64,000 bases of DNA from positions 4,154,001 through 4,218,000 of the forward strand of contig NZ_BAAAWE010000001.1 in assembly GCF_039534915.1 (NCBI RefSeq), given 5' to 3'. The position numbers and the translations under genes were made by a program. Source of the DNA: Streptomyces roseofulvus (GTDB taxonomy: Bacteria > Actinomycetota > Actinomycetes > Streptomycetales > Streptomycetaceae). Below are positions 16,195 through 25,189 of this stretch, one piece after another. The notes under the pieces were generated by a model, which ran no database searches, was not told the DNA's origin, and saw only the letters and a program-made list of their open reading frames with translations. How positions within the stretch are numbered: position 1 is the first letter of the stretch; each line of letters starts with the position of its first letter.

Positions 16195-19100
16195 ATGTTT
16201 CACGTGAAACCGATCGACCCGCGTCTGCTCCGGTACGCCCGGGCGACCCGCTTCTTCCTCGTCGCGGTCGTCGTCCTCGGCCTGATCGGGGCGGCGCTGG
16301 TCATCGCCCAGGCGATGCTCATCGCCGAGATCGTGGTGGGGGGCTTCCAGCAGGGCCTCTCGGTCTCCGCCCTCACCACTCCCCTGCTGCTGCTCGCCGG
16401 GGTCGCGCTGGGGCGGGGGCTCGTGTCCTGGCTGACCGAGCTCGCCGCCCACCGGGCGAGCGCGGCGGTCAAGTCGGAGCTCCGCGGCCGGCTCCTGGAG
16501 CGGGCCACCGCCCTCGGCCCCGGCTGGCTCGGCGGGCAGCGCACCGGCTCGCTCATCGCGCTCGCCACCCGGGGCGTCGACGCGCTCGACGACTACTTCG
16601 CCCGCTATCTGCCCCAGCTCGGCCTCGCGGTCGTCGTCCCGCTCGCGGTCCTCGCCCGGATCGTCACCGAGGACTGGGTCTCGGCCGCGATCATCGTCGT
16701 CACCCTGCCGCTCATCCCGGTCTTCATGATCCTGATCGGCTGGTACACCCAGGCCCGGATGGACCGGCAGTGGAAGCTGCTCTCCCGGCTCTCCGGCCAC
16801 TTCCTCGACGTCGTCGCCGGACTGCCCACCCTCAAGGTCTTCGGCCGGGCCAAGGCCCAGGCCGCCTCGATCCGCGCCATCACCGCCGACTACCGGCGCG
16901 CGACCATGCGCACCCTGCGGATCGCCTTCCTGTCGTCCTTCGCCCTGGAACTGCTCTCCACGCTGTCGGTGGCGCTCGTCGCCGTCACCATCGGGATGCG
17001 GCTCGTCCACGGCACCCTCGACCTCTACACCGGCCTCGTCATCCTGGTCCTCGCCCCCGAGGCGTATCTGCCGCTGCGCCAGGTCGGCGCCCAGTTCCAC
17101 GCGGCGGCGGAGGGGCTCGCGGCGGCCGAGGAGATCTTCGAGGTGCTGGAGACGCCGGTGCGCTCCGGCGGCACCCGGGCGGTGCCGGTCGAACCGCGGC
17201 TGGAGCTCGACCGGGTGACGGTCCGCCACGCGGGGCGCGCGGAGCCGTCGCTGGACGCCGCGAGCCTGACCGTCGAGCCGGGGGAGACGGTGGCCCTGGT
17301 CGGGCCGAGCGGCGCCGGGAAGTCGACCCTGCTCGACGTCGTCCTCGGCTTCACGGAGCCGGAGGAGGGCGGAACCGTACGGGTCGGGGGCGTCGACCTG
17401 GCGGAGCTGGACCTGGACGCCTGGCGGTCGCGGATCGCGTGGGTGCCGCAGCGGCCGCACCTCTTCGCCGGGACCATCGCCGAGAACGTGCGGCTCGCCC
17501 GGCCGGAGGCCGGTGACGAGGAGGTCCGCCGGGCGCTGCGGGACGCCGGGGCGGACTCCTTCGTCGACGGGCTGCCCGAGGGCGCCGGGACGGTGCTCGG
17601 CGAGGACGGGGCCGGACTCTCGGCCGGGCAGCGCCAGCGGCTCGCGCTGGCGCGGGCCTTCCTCGCGGACCGGCCGCTGCTGCTGCTCGACGAGCCGACG
17701 GCGGCGCTGGACGGCGCGACCGAGGCGGGGATCGTCGACGCCGTACGGCGGCTCTCCGCGGGGCGGACCGTGCTGCTGGTCGTGCACCGGCCGGCGCTGC
17801 TGGCCGTGGCGGACCGGGTGGTCACGGTCGGCGCGGTCGCCGGAGCGGCGGACTCCGGCGAGGCGGCGAGCGCCGGACAGGGCCCCGCCGCCCCCGCCGC
17901 CGCGTCCGTACCCGACGCGGTGCCCGCCGCGGCGGAGCCCGTGTCGACGCCCGCGCACGGCGTCCTCGCCCGGGTGCGCGGAATGGCCGGCGAGCTCAGG
18001 GGGCGGATGGGGCTCGCCCTGCTGCTCGGAAGCCTCGCGCTCGGCTCGGCCGTGGGGCTCATGGCCGTGTCCGGGTGGCTCATCTCGCGGGCCTCCGAGC
18101 AGCCGCCCGTGCTGCACCTGATGGTCGCCGTGACCGCCACCCGCGCCTTCGGCATCGGACGGGCGGTCTTCCGGTACGCCGAGCGGCTGGTCTCCCACGA
18201 CGCCGTGCTGCGGATGCTCGCCGAACTGCGCGTCTCCGTCTACGCCCGGCTGGAGCGGATCGCCCCCGCCGGACTGCGCCGCGCCCGCCGCGGCGATCTG
18301 CTCGCCCGGCTCGTCCACGACGTCGACGCGCTCCAGGACTACTGGCTGCGCTGGCTGCTCCCGGCCGGGGCCGCGCTCGTCGTGGGGCTCGGCGCGGTCG
18401 GCTTCACCGCCTGGCTGCTGCCCGAGGCGGGCGCCGTGCTCGCGGTGGGCCTGCTCGTGGCGGGCGTGCTCGTGCCGCCGCTGGGCGCCGCGCTGGCCCG
18501 CCGGGCCGAGCGGCGGCTCGCCCCGGCGCGCGGAGCGCTCGCGACGGCCGTCGCCGATCCGCTGCGCGGCTGCGCCGAACTGACGGTGGCCGGGGCGCTG
18601 CGGGACCGGCTCGACCGGGCGCGCGCCGCCGACGGCACCCTCACCGGGATCGCCTCCCGGCAGTCCGCCGCCGCCGCGCTCGGCGCCGGGCTCTCCGCCC
18701 TGGTGTGCGGCCTGACCGTGGTCGCCGCCGCCTTCGTCGGCGTCCAGGCGGTCCGGGACGGGCGGCTCGACGGGGTCGCCCTCGCGGTCGTCGTCCTCAC
18801 CCCGCTCGCCGCGTTCGAGGCCGTGACCGGGCTGCCCCTGGCCGTCCAGTACCGTCGGCGGGTCCGGCACAGCGCCGAGCGGGTCTTCGAGGTGCTGGAC
18901 GCGCCCGTCCCCGTCCACGAGCCGGCCGTGCCCGCCGCTCCCCCGGCCGGGCCCTTCCCGCTGGAACTCGCGGGGATCGGGGCCCGGTACGCCGGGCAGG
19001 ACCGGCCCGCGCTCGACGGCTTCGCGCTCACCCTGGAGGCCGGGCGGCGGGTCGCCGTCGTCGGCGCCTCCGGTTCCGGCAAGACCACGCTCGCCCAGGT

Positions 19101-19743
19101 GCTGCTGCGGTTCCTGGACGTGGAGGCGGGGACGTACCGGATCGGCGGGGTGCCCGCGGGGGAGCTCGACGGCGACGACGTACGCCGCCTCGTCGGGCTG
19201 TGCGCGCAGGACGCGCACCTCTTCGACAGCTCGCTGCGCGAGAACCTGCGGCTGGCGCGGACGGACGCGAGCGACGAGCAGTTGCGGGAGGCGCTGCGCC
19301 GGGCGCGGCTGCTCGACTGGGTGGACGGTCTGCCCGACGGGCTCGACACCCTGGTGGGCGAGCACGGCTCGAAGCTCTCCGGCGGGCAGCGGCAGCGGCT
19401 CGCGCTGGCCCGCGCCCTGCTCGCGGACTTCCCGGTGCTCGTCCTCGACGAGCCGGCCGAGCACCTGGACCTGGCCACCGCCGACGCCCTCACCGACGAC
19501 CTGCTGCGCGCCACCGAGGGCCGCACCACCGTCCTCATCACCCACCGGCTGCGCGGACTCGACGCCGTCGACGAGGTGGTGGTCCTGGACGGCGGACGGA
19601 CCGTGCAGCGCGGACCGTACGCCGAGCTCGCCGCCGAGGACGGGCCGCTGCGGCGGATGCTGGAGCGGGAACGGGCCGCCGACCTCCTCCTCGCGGGAGC
19701 CACCGCGGCCGGCGCCGACCGTCCGACTTTTCTCTCCAAATAG
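16195..19743 (+). CDS. cydCD: Fused CydD-CydC ABC exporter for cytochrome bd assembly
   Basis: A 1182-residue fusion of two half-ABC exporters that in other bacteria form the CydDC heterodimer, exporting cysteine/glutathione and needed for haem insertion into cytochrome bd. Order: membrane domain (about 15-330), nucleotide-binding domain with GPSGAGKST (about 368) and LSAGQRQRL, a Pro/Ala-rich linker (about 555-590), second membrane domain (about 600-870), second nucleotide-binding domain with GASGSGKTT (about 960) and LSGGQRQRL. The ATG at 16195 has AGAGGGG upstream; its first codons (MFHVKP) are formed by a parS site. Confidence 0.96.
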   Translation: MFHVKPIDPRLLRYARATRFFLVAVVVLGLIGAALVIAQAMLIAEIVVGGFQQGLSVSALTTPLLLLAGVALGRGLVSWLTELAAHRASAAVKSELRGRLLERATALGPGWLGGQRTGSLIALATRGVDALDDYFARYLPQLGLAVVVPLAVLARIVTEDWVSAAIIVVTLPLIPVFMILIGWYTQARMDRQWKLLSRLSGHFLDVVAGLPTLKVFGRAKAQAASIRAITADYRRATMRTLRIAFLSSFALELLSTLSVALVAVTIGMRLVHGTLDLYTGLVILVLAPEAYLPLRQVGAQFHAAAEGLAAAEEIFEVLETPVRSGGTRAVPVEPRLELDRVTVRHAGRAEPSLDAASLTVEPGETVALVGPSGAGKSTLLDVVLGFTEPEEGGTVRVGGVDLAELDLDAWRSRIAWVPQRPHLFAGTIAENVRLARPEAGDEEVRRALRDAGADSFVDGLPEGAGTVLGEDGAGLSAGQRQRLALARAFLADRPLLLLDEPTAALDGATEAGIVDAVRRLSAGRTVLLVVHRPALLAVADRVVTVGAVAGAADSGEAASAGQGPAAPAAASVPDAVPAAAEPVSTPAHGVLARVRGMAGELRGRMGLALLLGSLALGSAVGLMAVSGWLISRASEQPPVLHLMVAVTATRAFGIGRAVFRYAERLVSHDAVLRMLAELRVSVYARLERIAPAGLRRARRGDLLARLVHDVDALQDYWLRWLLPAGAALVVGLGAVGFTAWLLPEAGAVLAVGLLVAGVLVPPLGAALARRAERRLAPARGALATAVADPLRGCAELTVAGALRDRLDRARAADGTLTGIASRQSAAAALGAGLSALVCGLTVVAAAFVGVQAVRDGRLDGVALAVVVLTPLAAFEAVTGLPLAVQYRRRVRHSAERVFEVLDAPVPVHEPAVPAAPPAGPFPLELAGIGARYAGQDRPALDGFALTLEAGRRVAVVGASGSGKTTLAQVLLRFLDVEAGTYRIGGVPAGELDGDDVRRLVGLCAQDAHLFDSSLRENLRLARTDASDEQLREALRRARLLDWVDGLPDGLDTLVGEHGSKLSGGQRQRLALARALLADFPVLVLDEPAEHLDLATADALTDDLLRATEGRTTVLITHRLRGLDAVDEVVVLDGGRTVQRGPYAELAAEDGPLRRMLERERAADLLLAGATAAGADRPTFLSK
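16197..16210. promoter_or_regulatory. parS site (ParB-binding) over the cydCD start codon
   Basis: GTTTCACGTGAAAC is the exact 14-base Streptomyces parS consensus. It starts at the G of the cydCD ATG and ends in codon 6. ParB loads here and spreads to form the centromere complex near oriC (established for Streptomyces). It is the only exact parS in the window. Confidence 0.95.
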
Positions 19744-19763
19744 GACTAACTAGGCTCGACGCC

Positions 19764-21476
19764 ATGACCGCCGCCACGCCCGATTCCCCGGACCCCCTGG
19801 TCGCCGCCACCGAGGCCACCCGCACCCTCCAGGGGCTGTCCACGGAGCTGACCGCCCGCGTGCCGCAACTGCTCGAGGCGATGCGGTCGGTGGGCACCGG
19901 TCTGGAGCTGCACACCACCCTCGACCGGATCTGCGAGACGGCCGCCGAGCTGGCCGGCGCCCGCTACGCGGCCATCGGCGTCGTCGACGAGGAGGGCAAG
20001 GGGCTCTCGGACTTCGTCACCTACGGCGTCGGCGACGACGTGGCCCGCCGCATCGGGCACCGCCCCGACGGACACGCCGGGCTGCTCGGCGCGCTCATCC
20101 GCGAGCCGCGCACGATCCGGCTGGCCGACCTCTCCACCGACCCGCGGTCGGCCGGCTTCCCGCCCGGCCACCCGGTGATGCGGACCTTCCTCGGCGTCCC
20201 CATCCGCGTCCAGGGCGAGATCTTCGGCAACCTCTACCTCGCGGAGAAGCGGGGCGGCGAGCAGTTCAACGACTACGACGAGCACATGGTCCGGGTCCTC
20301 GCCACCGAGGCGGGCATCGCCATCGGCAACGCCCGCCTCTACGAGGCCGCGCGCCAGCGCGAGCGGTGGATCGACGGTTCGGTCGCCGTCACCACCGCGC
20401 TGCTCTCCGGCGGCGACGCCGACGACGCCCTCGCGGTCGTCGCGGAACAGGCCCGGCGGCTCGCCGACGCGGACGCCGGGATCGTGCTGCTCCCGGCCGA
20501 GGAGGGCGGCCTGGAGATCGTCGCCGTCTCCTCGACCCGGCCCACCAAGTCCCTCGGCGTGGTGATCCCGCCGGAGAGCCAGGTCGTGGAACTGCTCCTG
20601 GAGGGCGAGGCGGTCTTCGTCCAGGACGCCTCCACCGACCCGCGCATGATCAGTCGGCTGACCTCGCCGTACGGGCCGAGCATGCTGCTGCCGCTGCAGA
20701 GCGGCGGGCGGGTGCTGGGCGCGCTCGCGATGCCGCGGGCCCGGGGCGCCCGGCCGTTCTCGGAGGCCGAGCGGACCCTCGCCACCCAGTTCGCCTCGCA
20801 GGCGGCGCTCGCGCTGATGATGGCCGAGGCGCAGCGCGACCGGGAGCGGCTCGCGGTCTTCGAGGACCGCGACCGGATCGCCCGCGACCTGCACGACCTC
20901 GTCATCCAGCGGCTCTTCGCCACCGGGATGATGCTGGAGAGCGCCCAGCGGAAGGCGGTCGTGCCGGCCGTGCAGGAGGGCGTCGGCAAGGCCGTGGACG
21001 AGCTGGACGTCACCATCCAGGAGATCCGCACGGCGATCTTCGCGCTCCAGCAGGGACCGGCGGAGGCGCCGTCGGGGCTGCGGACCCGGGTGCTGCGGGA
21101 GATCAACATGGCGGCGGTGCCGCTGGGCTTCAAGCCTGCGCACCGCTTCCTCGGCGCGGTCGACGCCACCGTCGGCGAGCTGACCGGCAAGAACCTGATC
21201 GCCGCGCTGCGCGAGGCGCTCTCCAACGCCTTCCGGCACGCCGGGGCGGGCCGGATCGAGGTCGTCGTCGACGCGACCGTCACCCTGCCGGACGGTTCGC
21301 CGGGGGTACGGCTCACGGTCGCGGACGACGGCGTCGGTCTGCCGGAGGGCGGCCGGCGCAGCGGTCTGCGCAACCTCGCCCGCCGCGCCGAGGCCCTCGG
21401 CGGCGCGAGCTGGTGCGGCCCGGGGCTCGCCGAGGACGGCGGCGGGACGTCGGTGGTGTGGGAGGCACCGCTCTAG
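19764..21476 (+). CDS. GAF-GAF sensor histidine kinase (DevS/DosS-like)
   Basis: A 570-residue two-component kinase. Two GAF domains (about residues 45-190 and 215-370) are followed by a HisKA_3 dimerisation domain with the phosphorylation motif RDRIARDLHDLVIQRLFATG (His near 384) and a HATPase with ALREALSNAFRHA, DDGVGLP and GLRNLARRAEALGG. It has no membrane helix. This resembles the DevS/DosS haem or redox sensors, fitting its place directly behind the cytochrome bd operon, but no response-regulator gene is adjacent. ATG at 19764, 20 bases after cydCD. Confidence 0.92.
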   Translation: MTAATPDSPDPLVAATEATRTLQGLSTELTARVPQLLEAMRSVGTGLELHTTLDRICETAAELAGARYAAIGVVDEEGKGLSDFVTYGVGDDVARRIGHRPDGHAGLLGALIREPRTIRLADLSTDPRSAGFPPGHPVMRTFLGVPIRVQGEIFGNLYLAEKRGGEQFNDYDEHMVRVLATEAGIAIGNARLYEAARQRERWIDGSVAVTTALLSGGDADDALAVVAEQARRLADADAGIVLLPAEEGGLEIVAVSSTRPTKSLGVVIPPESQVVELLLEGEAVFVQDASTDPRMISRLTSPYGPSMLLPLQSGGRVLGALAMPRARGARPFSEAERTLATQFASQAALALMMAEAQRDRERLAVFEDRDRIARDLHDLVIQRLFATGMMLESAQRKAVVPAVQEGVGKAVDELDVTIQEIRTAIFALQQGPAEAPSGLRTRVLREINMAAVPLGFKPAHRFLGAVDATVGELTGKNLIAALREALSNAFRHAGAGRIEVVVDATVTLPDGSPGVRLTVADDGVGLPEGGRRSGLRNLARRAEALGGASWCGPGLAEDGGGTSVVWEAPL

Positions 21477-21521
21477 CCCTGCGGCCTCCGGGCCGGTCCA
21501 GCCCTGCGGGGCCTCCGGGCC

Positions 21522-21616
21522 GGTGACCCCACCGACCCCCGGTGACCCCACCGACCCCCGGTGGTCCTACCGGCCCCCGGTGGCCCCACGGACCCCCGTG
21601 GTCCTACCGGCCCCCG
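21522..21616. repeat. 19-base tandem repeat, five copies
   Basis: The unit GGTGACCCCACCGACCCCC occurs twice exactly (21522-21540, 21541-21559) and then as three diverged copies to about 21616. It fills the space between two converging genes and reaches past the stop of the HAD gene at 21604. Confidence 0.8.
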
Positions 21617-22518
21617 GCTCCGTGGACCTGGCCTTCCTCGGCCAGGGCCGCCGGGTCCGCCGCGAGGGCTTCGGCGACGAGCCGTTCGATGACGACGGCG
21701 ACGCCGTCCTCGTTGTTGCCGACGGTGCGGCCCGAGGCGGCGGCGATCACGTCGGCGTGGGCGTTGCCCATCGCGTACGAGCGGCCGGCCCAGCTCAGCA
21801 TCTCGATGTCGTTCGGCATGTCGCCGAAGGCCGCGACCTGGTCCGCCGTGATGCCGCGCTGCGCGCAGCAGAGCGCGAGCGTCGACGCCTTGGAGACGCC
21901 GAGGGCGCTGATCTCGATGAGCGCGGTGGGGCTGGAGCGGGTGAAGGAGGCCAGGTCGCCGGCGGCCTCGCGGGCCGTCGCGAGGAAGACGTCGGGGTCG
22001 AGTTCCGGGTGCTGGGCGAGCAGCTTGAGCACCGGGGCGGCGACGCCCGGCTCCTCCTCGTAGAGCAGTTTCTCGGCGGTGGCGACGGTGGCGCCGGGGT
22101 CGAGGAAGAAGGGCGGGTACTGCGGCTCGTAGTGGATCCCGGTGGTCAGCTCGACGGCGAAGCTGGTGCCGGGGGCGGCGGCTCGCAGGGCCCGTACGAC
22201 GTCGAGGGCGGTGGGCCGGGGCAGCGGGCGGACCTCCAGGAAGGCGCCGCCCGCGTGCAGGTCCACGACGGCCGCGCCGTTGGCGCAGATGGCGAGGCCG
22301 TGGCCGTGGACGTGGTCGCTGACCACGTCCATCCAGCGGGCCGGGCGGCCGGTGACGAAGAAGACCTCGATCCCCGCCCGCTCCGCCGCGGCGAGGGCGG
22401 CGACGGTGCGCTCGGAGACGGACTTGTCGTCGCGCAGGAGGGTGCCGTCGAGGTCGGTGGCGATGAGCCGGACGGCGGGGCGGGCGGGGGCCGGGGAAGA
22501 GGGGCGGGGAGAGGTCAC
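21604..22518 (-). CDS. Cof-type HAD hydrolase
   Basis: A 304-residue haloacid-dehalogenase phosphatase. Motif I is LIATDLDGTLL, motif II FFVTGRP, and the C-terminal motif IV GDMPNDIEML; a type IIB cap lies between, as in Cof/YbiV sugar-phosphate phosphatases. The GTG at 22518 (VTSPRPSS) is the likely start since the long upstream extension lacks coding character. It has a paralogue in this window at 37159-37965. Substrate is unknown. Confidence 0.85.
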   Translation of the reverse strand: MTSPRPSSPAPARPAVRLIATDLDGTLLRDDKSVSERTVAALAAAERAGIEVFFVTGRPARWMDVVSDHVHGHGLAICANGAAVVDLHAGGAFLEVRPLPRPTALDVVRALRAAAPGTSFAVELTTGIHYEPQYPPFFLDPGATVATAEKLLYEEEPGVAAPVLKLLAQHPELDPDVFLATAREAAGDLASFTRSSPTALIEISALGVSKASTLALCCAQRGITADQVAAFGDMPNDIEMLSWAGRSYAMGNAHADVIAAASGRTVGNNEDGVAVVIERLVAEALAADPAALAEEGQVHGAGGR

Positions 22519-22609
22519 CTCACCATGGTGCCGCACGGAGCGCACGGGCGTGCGGGTCCCCGCACATTTGAGTGATCGGGGCCCTTTCCGCACGGGTTCA
22601 GTTCGTGAG

Positions 22610-23018
22610 CGGCCCCCGGACGTCGGCCTGCTGCGGATGATCGCCACCGAGCCGGGCCGCAGCCGGCGCTCGCTCGCCGCCGACCTGGGCGTGGTGCCGC
22701 CGGGTCGTGGCCTCCATCGACGGCCTGGGGCGCAAGGTCCCGGTGGAGCGGCGGCGCAGCACCGAGGACCGCCGGAACCACGAGCTGTACGTCTCCGAGG
22801 CCGGGCCTCGCGCCCTCGCCGGGGTCCGTGAGGTGGCCGCCGCCCACGAGGACGACCTCCTGGCCGCGCTGGACGGCCCGGAACGGGAGCCGCTCGCGGG
22901 ACTCCTCGGCCGGGTCGCCGCGCGGCAGGGCCTCACCCCGGGCGTCCACCCCGGCTACCGCACGCTCGCGAAACGGGCCGGGCGGCGGGAGACGGAGAAG
23001 GTCCGGCCGGGCTCGTGA
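22610..23018 (+). pseudogene. Broken MarR-family regulator
   Basis: Two parts of a MarR protein lie in different frames. GLLRMIATEPGRSRRSLAAD is read in one frame to about 22700; RVVASIDGLGRK and VERRRSTEDRRNHELYVSEAG continue in another from about 22702 to 23018. The join near 22697-22703 fits loss of two bases in the recognition helix (expected P-S-R-V-V). The first 30-40 residues of a normal MarR protein are also absent. It is therefore both truncated and frameshifted. Confidence 0.75.
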
Positions 23019-23094
23019 GGGAGCCGGCGGTCAGCCGGGCGGGCGGGGGCTGGTGGGCGGGTGGGGCCGCGGGGTTCCGACGTACGCTCGGGGC

Positions 23095-23997
23095 ATGAGC
23101 CTGCGCCTGAGCACCGTGATCCTGCCCGTCGACCGCTGGCACGAGGGAGGCCGCGCCACCTGGCAGCGCGCCGAGGAACTCGGCTTCCACGCCGCGTACA
23201 CCTACGACCACCTGTCCTGGCGGAGCTTCCGGGACCGTCCGTGGTTCGGCGCCCTGCCCACCCTCACCGCCGCCGCGGCCGCCACGGACCGGCTGCGCCT
23301 GGGCACCCTCGTCACCTCGCCCAACTTCCGCCACCCGGTGACGCTGGCCAAGGAGCTGATCTCGCTCGACGACGTCTCCGGCGGCCGGGTCACCCTCGGC
23401 ATCGGCGCCGGCGGCGACGGCTTCGACGCCACCACGCTCGGCCAGGAGCGGTGGACGCCGAAGGAGCGGGCGGACCGCTTCGCCGAGTTCGTCCCGCTGC
23501 TCGACCGGCTGCTCACCGAGGAGGTGGTGACGGAGAGCGGCACGTTCTATTCGGCCGACGAGGCCCGCAACATCCCCGGCTGTGTGCAGCGCCCCCGGCT
23601 GCCGTTCGCGGTCGCGGCGACCGGCCCGCGCGGCATGCGGCTCGCCGCCCGGCACGGGCAGGCGTGGGTGACCACCGGCGACCCCAAGCTGTTCGAGAAC
23701 GGCACGGCGGAGCAGTCCGCCGAGGCGCTGCGCGGCCAGATCGAGCGGCTCGGCAAGGCGTGCGCGGACATCGGCCGGGACGTGGACGAGCTCGACAAGA
23801 TCCTGCTCACCGGTTTCACCCCGGAGAAGAACACGGTGCTCGACTCCCTGGAGCGGTTCGTGGACTTCGCCGGCACCCACCGCGACCTCGGCTTCACCGA
23901 GATCGTCATCCACTGGCCGATCCAGGACTCGGTCTTCGCCGCCGACCGAGCCGTCTTCGAGACCATCGCCACGGAGGCCCTGGGCCGCCTCGGCTGA
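23095..23997 (+). CDS. LLM-class flavin-dependent oxidoreductase
   Basis: A 300-residue luciferase-like monooxygenase using reduced flavin (FMN or F420). Typical segments are ELGFHAAYTYDHLSWRSF, TDRLRLGTLVTSPNFRHP, SGGRVTLGIGAGGDGFDATTLG and PFAVAATGPRGMRLAARHGQAW. The ATG start is at 23095. Substrate is unknown; many actinobacterial members use F420. The upstream MarR remnant may once have controlled it. Confidence 0.88.
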   Translation: MSLRLSTVILPVDRWHEGGRATWQRAEELGFHAAYTYDHLSWRSFRDRPWFGALPTLTAAAAATDRLRLGTLVTSPNFRHPVTLAKELISLDDVSGGRVTLGIGAGGDGFDATTLGQERWTPKERADRFAEFVPLLDRLLTEEVVTESGTFYSADEARNIPGCVQRPRLPFAVAATGPRGMRLAARHGQAWVTTGDPKLFENGTAEQSAEALRGQIERLGKACADIGRDVDELDKILLTGFTPEKNTVLDSLERFVDFAGTHRDLGFTEIVIHWPIQDSVFAADRAVFETIATEALGRLG

Positions 23998-24028
23998 TCG
24001 CGCGGTCCGGGCGAGGAGAGCGGTCGGG

Positions 24029-24481
24029 TCAGCGGACGCGGCCGCTCAGCCACGGGGTGAGCGTCATCATCGGCACGAGTTCCCTGTAGGTCTCGCCGCC
24101 GGGCACGGGGACGATCAGCCACTGGCCGGGCGGGAAGAACCGTCCCTTCACATGGGCCAGGCCGGTGTGGATCGCGCGGACGAAGCCGGGCACGGCGTCC
24201 CTCGGCACGTCGGCGAACTCCACGCCGTCCACCGTGATCCTGGCGTCGTCCTCGGGGTAGAGCTGCACGGAGAGGTACGGGGAGCCGCCGAGCTCGATGA
24301 ACGCCTCGTGCGGCAGCGAACCGTCCGCGTCGAACACCTCGAAGGCACCGGCGGACGTGCGGCGTGAGGTCTGGTCGGCCCCTATGTCGTCGCGGACCGT
24401 CATCTCCAGGTGGAACTCCTCGGCGAGCGCGCGGACGGCGGTGACGGCGGCCTGGGTGCTGGGCAGGTGCGGTAGGGACAT
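24029..24481 (-). CDS. Hypothetical protein, 150 residues
   Basis: I do not recognise this protein. It is soluble and acidic-to-neutral, with predicted beta segments around YLSVQLYPEDDARITVDGVEFADVP and a Trp/Pro-rich segment FFPPGQWLIVPVPGG. Its codon use matches the surroundings. The ATG at 24481 starts MSLPHLPST; no strong ribosome site is seen. A tandem repeat lies upstream, between it and kptA. Confidence 0.65.
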   Translation of the reverse strand: MSLPHLPSTQAAVTAVRALAEEFHLEMTVRDDIGADQTSRRTSAGAFEVFDADGSLPHEAFIELGGSPYLSVQLYPEDDARITVDGVEFADVPRDAVPGFVRAIHTGLAHVKGRFFPPGQWLIVPVPGGETYRELVPMMTLTPWLSGRVR

Positions 24482-24540
24482 GATCCGATCATGCCCCAGG
24501 GTCGGAAGGGCACCGGGAGCCCTGCCGGTCGGCATCTCTT

Positions 24541-24613
24541 TCGGTCCGGAACCCTGTCGGTCCGGAACCCTGTCGGTCCGGAACCCTGTCGGTCCGGAAC
24601 CCTGTCGGTCCGG
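24541..24613. repeat. 16-base tandem repeat, 4.5 copies
   Basis: Four exact copies of TCGGTCCGGAACCCTG (24541-24604) plus a partial copy to 24613 lie between kptA (3' end at 24627) and the start of the next minus-strand gene. No gene is encoded by it. Confidence 0.9.
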
Positions 24614-24626
24614 TCCGGCACCTTCG

Positions 24627-25169
24627 TCAGCCCGGGAAGCGGATGAACTCCGCCGGTACGGCACCGGTCAGCCAGACCCCGTTGGCGCTGACCCGGAACT
24701 CGTGGCCCGCCCGGTGCATCGCCCCGGCGTCCACGCTCAGCACCACCGGCCGGCCGCGTCTCGCCCCGACCCGGGTGGCCGTCTCGCGGTCGGGGGAGAG
24801 GTGCACGTCGTGGCGGGCCATGGGCCGCAGCCCCTCCGCCCGGATCGCGGGAAGCCGGTCGGCGACCGTACCGTGGTAGAGGTACGCGGGCGGTTCGGCG
24901 GCCGGCAGGTCCAGGTCGACGGTGATCGTGTGGCCCTGGCTCGCCCGGATCCGGGTGCCCTCGACGGCGAACCGCTTCTTGTCGTTGGTGGCGACCACGT
25001 GGTCCAGCTCCGCGCGGGTGATCGGAAAGCCGTGCGCGGCCGTGGCGGCGAGCAGCGCGTCGATCTCGGTCCAGCCGTGCTCGTCCAGCGTCAGCCCGAT
25101 CCGCTCGGGCTGGTGCCGCAGATGCTTCGACAGGTACTTCGACACCTTCACCGTGCGACGTTCGTCCAT
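24627..25169 (-). CDS. kptA: RNA 2'-phosphotransferase (Tpt1/KptA family)
   Basis: A 180-residue enzyme that transfers a 2'-phosphate from RNA to NAD+. It has the family order: LSKHLRHQPE (residues 13-22), HGW near 31, YLYHGTV near 95, a DVHLS motif near 118 and VLSVDAGAMHRAGHEF near 140. In yeast the enzyme finishes tRNA splicing; bacteria have no such splicing, so the substrate is unclear (RNA repair or ADP-ribosylation of nucleic-acid ends have been shown for bacterial members). The ATG at 25169 follows GAAGGAGAG; an in-frame upstream ATG at 25217 lacks a ribosome site. Confidence 0.9.
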   Translation of the reverse strand: MDERRTVKVSKYLSKHLRHQPERIGLTLDEHGWTEIDALLAATAAHGFPITRAELDHVVATNDKKRFAVEGTRIRASQGHTITVDLDLPAAEPPAYLYHGTVADRLPAIRAEGLRPMARHDVHLSPDRETATRVGARRGRPVVLSVDAGAMHRAGHEFRVSANGVWLTGAVPAEFIRFPG

Positions 25170-25189
25170 CGTTTTCTCTCCTTCAGGTT

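Noticed and set aside
16180..19545. Long (1121-codon) open frame antisense to cydCD
   Set aside because: Typical shadow of a GC-rich gene: no ribosome site, Gly/Arg/Asp-biased translation without motifs, and cydCD on the other strand is certain.
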